From NCBI GenBank assembly GCA_934101235.1, contig CAKORH010000043.1, positions 1 to 7,687 on the forward strand: a stretch of 7,687 nucleotides of DNA, in the 5' to 3' direction. Positions within the stretch are counted from its first letter, which is position 1; every line of letters begins with the position of its first letter. Origin of the DNA: an uncultured Bacilli bacterium (GTDB lineage: Bacteria; Bacillota_I; Bacilli_A; RF39; UBA660). Made by a program: the position numbers and the translations under genes. The notes below the pieces were generated by a model. The model saw only the letters and a list, made by a program, of their open reading frames with translations. It searched no databases and had not been told where the DNA came from. This document shows, in pieces, positions 6,937 through 7,687 of the stretch.

Positions 6937-6954
6937 ACGAGTGTATAAAAAAGA
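6932..6954. repeat. 23-base direct repeat, copy 2 (upstream of trio)
   Basis: Matches 4739-4761 at 22 of 23 positions in the same orientation, 2193 bases away. It sits between the terminator of the DUF5655-like gene and the -10 box of the three-gene operon. Its right end supplies the U-tract of that terminator on the minus strand, and its left end may supply a -35 element. The two copies bracket the three-gene operon with its promoter. Confidence 0.85.
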
Positions 6955-6972
6955 TAAGATATTAATCTTATC
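6947..6972 (-). terminator. intrinsic terminator of the DUF5655-like gene
   Basis: GATAAGAT (6953-6960) and ATCTTATC (6965-6972) form a perfect 8-base-pair stem with a 4-base loop. On the minus strand the stem is followed directly by six T (6952-6947). It begins three bases after the stop codon of the upstream gene, an ideal placement for a rho-independent terminator. Confidence 0.85.
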
Positions 6973-6975
6973 AAG

Positions 6976-7687
6976 TTATTCTGAATAATATAATTCATAA
7001 AATTTATTTTTTAAATCTATTGGGTTTATTTTACTTATTCTATAACTTTCAATAATATATGGGAATATTTTTTCTATATCTTCAGTATTAAGTATTTTAT
7101 AAGATAAACATAACGGCTCATAAGATTTTCTAGTAACAATATGCAATATATTATCCTGATTAGTAACATTTAAAATTCTTATATAAATTCCATAATTAGT
7201 TTTACAAAGAATAGCAAAATTTCTTTTATTTCTAAAAACAAGACCTTTATTAGTTTTATGTGTAGTTATATCTTCTGACAATGTTTTAATTTTAAAACTT
7301 AATATATTTAACAATTTTGCTCCAATATCTTCTTTAGGAGAGTTTATATAGTTATATAAATTTCGTACTATTTTTTTTACATATAATATATCTTCATTAC
7401 TTTCAACTATCATACAATAACAAAGGCGGGCATTTTCATATCCTTTTTTAAATCCTAATTTATTATAGTTATCAAATTGTTTTGAATCTCTAGGAAATGT
7501 AACTAACAAATTATTTTGATTTATCTGAATTTCTAAAATTTTATTTGTATATTTATATGCTACATTTTTTATTAAGTAATTTCTTTTTATCTTATTATTA
7601 ATACTTAATATTTCCTTATCTAATTTATCAAATAATGATATAGCAGTTTTTTTCTTATTAAAAATAAGATTTTCATAGGTATTAGTA
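6976..7687 (-). CDS. protein with two DUF5655-like repeats, 5' end outside the window
   Basis: The frame stays open from the stop at 6976 to the window edge, so the gene is partial and at least 236 residues long. A TTG at 7509 could be read as a start, but the coding pattern continues upstream of it. The visible sequence resembles DUF5655, a domain of unknown function often found at the C-terminus of proteins in or near restriction-type and DUF262-type systems. The first unit (nt about 7648-7345) has LFDKLDKEILSI, NVAYKYTNKILEIQI, NLLVTFP and ends EDILYVKKIVRNLYNYI. A second unit (nt about 7327-7015) repeats the order with LLNILSFKIKTLS, LVFRNKRNFAILCKT, IYIRIL and EDIEKIFPYIIESY. No catalytic motif is visible in this part; any enzymatic domain would lie in the missing N-terminus. 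The gene is followed by its own strong terminator, so it is not part of the trio operon. The domain assignment is from memory and moderately sure. Confidence 0.75.
   Translation of the reverse strand, partial: TNTYENLIFNKKKTAISLFDKLDKEILSINNKIKRNYLIKNVAYKYTNKILEIQINQNNLLVTFPRDSKQFDNYNKLGFKKGYENARLCYCMIVESNEDILYVKKIVRNLYNYINSPKEDIGAKLLNILSFKIKTLSEDITTHKTNKGLVFRNKRNFAILCKTNYGIYIRILNVTNQDNILHIVTRKSYEPLCLSYKILNTEDIEKIFPYIIESYRISKINPIDLKNKFYELYYSE

Noticed and set aside
6976..7509. TTG at 7509 as the start of the DUF5655-like gene
   Set aside because: The frame stays open to the window edge and the upstream residues complete the first DUF5655-like unit, so the gene is truncated by the window.

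Overview
The window is very AT-rich, roughly a quarter GC by eye. It has strong AGGAGG or GGTGAT-type ribosome binding sites and TATAAT boxes, and its reading frames stay intact under the standard code with TGG used for Trp. This points to a low-GC Gram-positive (Bacillota-like, possibly a gut Bacilli or Clostridia lineage) and away from mycoplasmas that read TGA as Trp. No housekeeping gene is visible. The content looks like an accessory or defence region.

Layout. (1) 28-315, plus strand: a small XRE-type helix-turn-helix regulator. (2) 303-338: a palindrome shared by two convergent genes, a likely bidirectional terminator. (3) 338-4683, minus strand: a complete type III restriction-modification operon, mod then res, two bases apart and translationally coupled. 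(4) 4684-4774: a spacer with an extended -10 promoter for mod and one copy of a 23-base direct repeat. (5) 4775-6885, minus strand: a tight three-gene operon encoding a two-helix membrane protein, a macro-domain protein and a roughly 194-residue protein of unrecognised function. (6) 6886-6975: a spacer with the promoter of that operon, the second copy of the 23-base repeat and a strong terminator. (7) 6976-7687, minus strand: the 3' part of a gene with two DUF5655-like repeats, cut by the window edge.

How the parts may work together. The Mod-Res pair should be a self-sufficient m6A methylation and restriction system, possibly influenced by the XRE protein. The most interesting part is the membrane protein / macro domain / unknown trio. 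It has its own promoter, overlapping or touching reading frames, and is bracketed by two nearly identical 23-base direct repeats about 2.2 kb apart. A macro domain (an ADP-ribose-type ligand binder) next to a glycine-zipper membrane hairpin recalls membrane-macro effectors of NAD-derived immune signalling such as type II Thoeris, but here the two are separate genes and no TIR gene is in view. That functional reading is inference. Gene boundaries, motifs and the repeats are seen directly.
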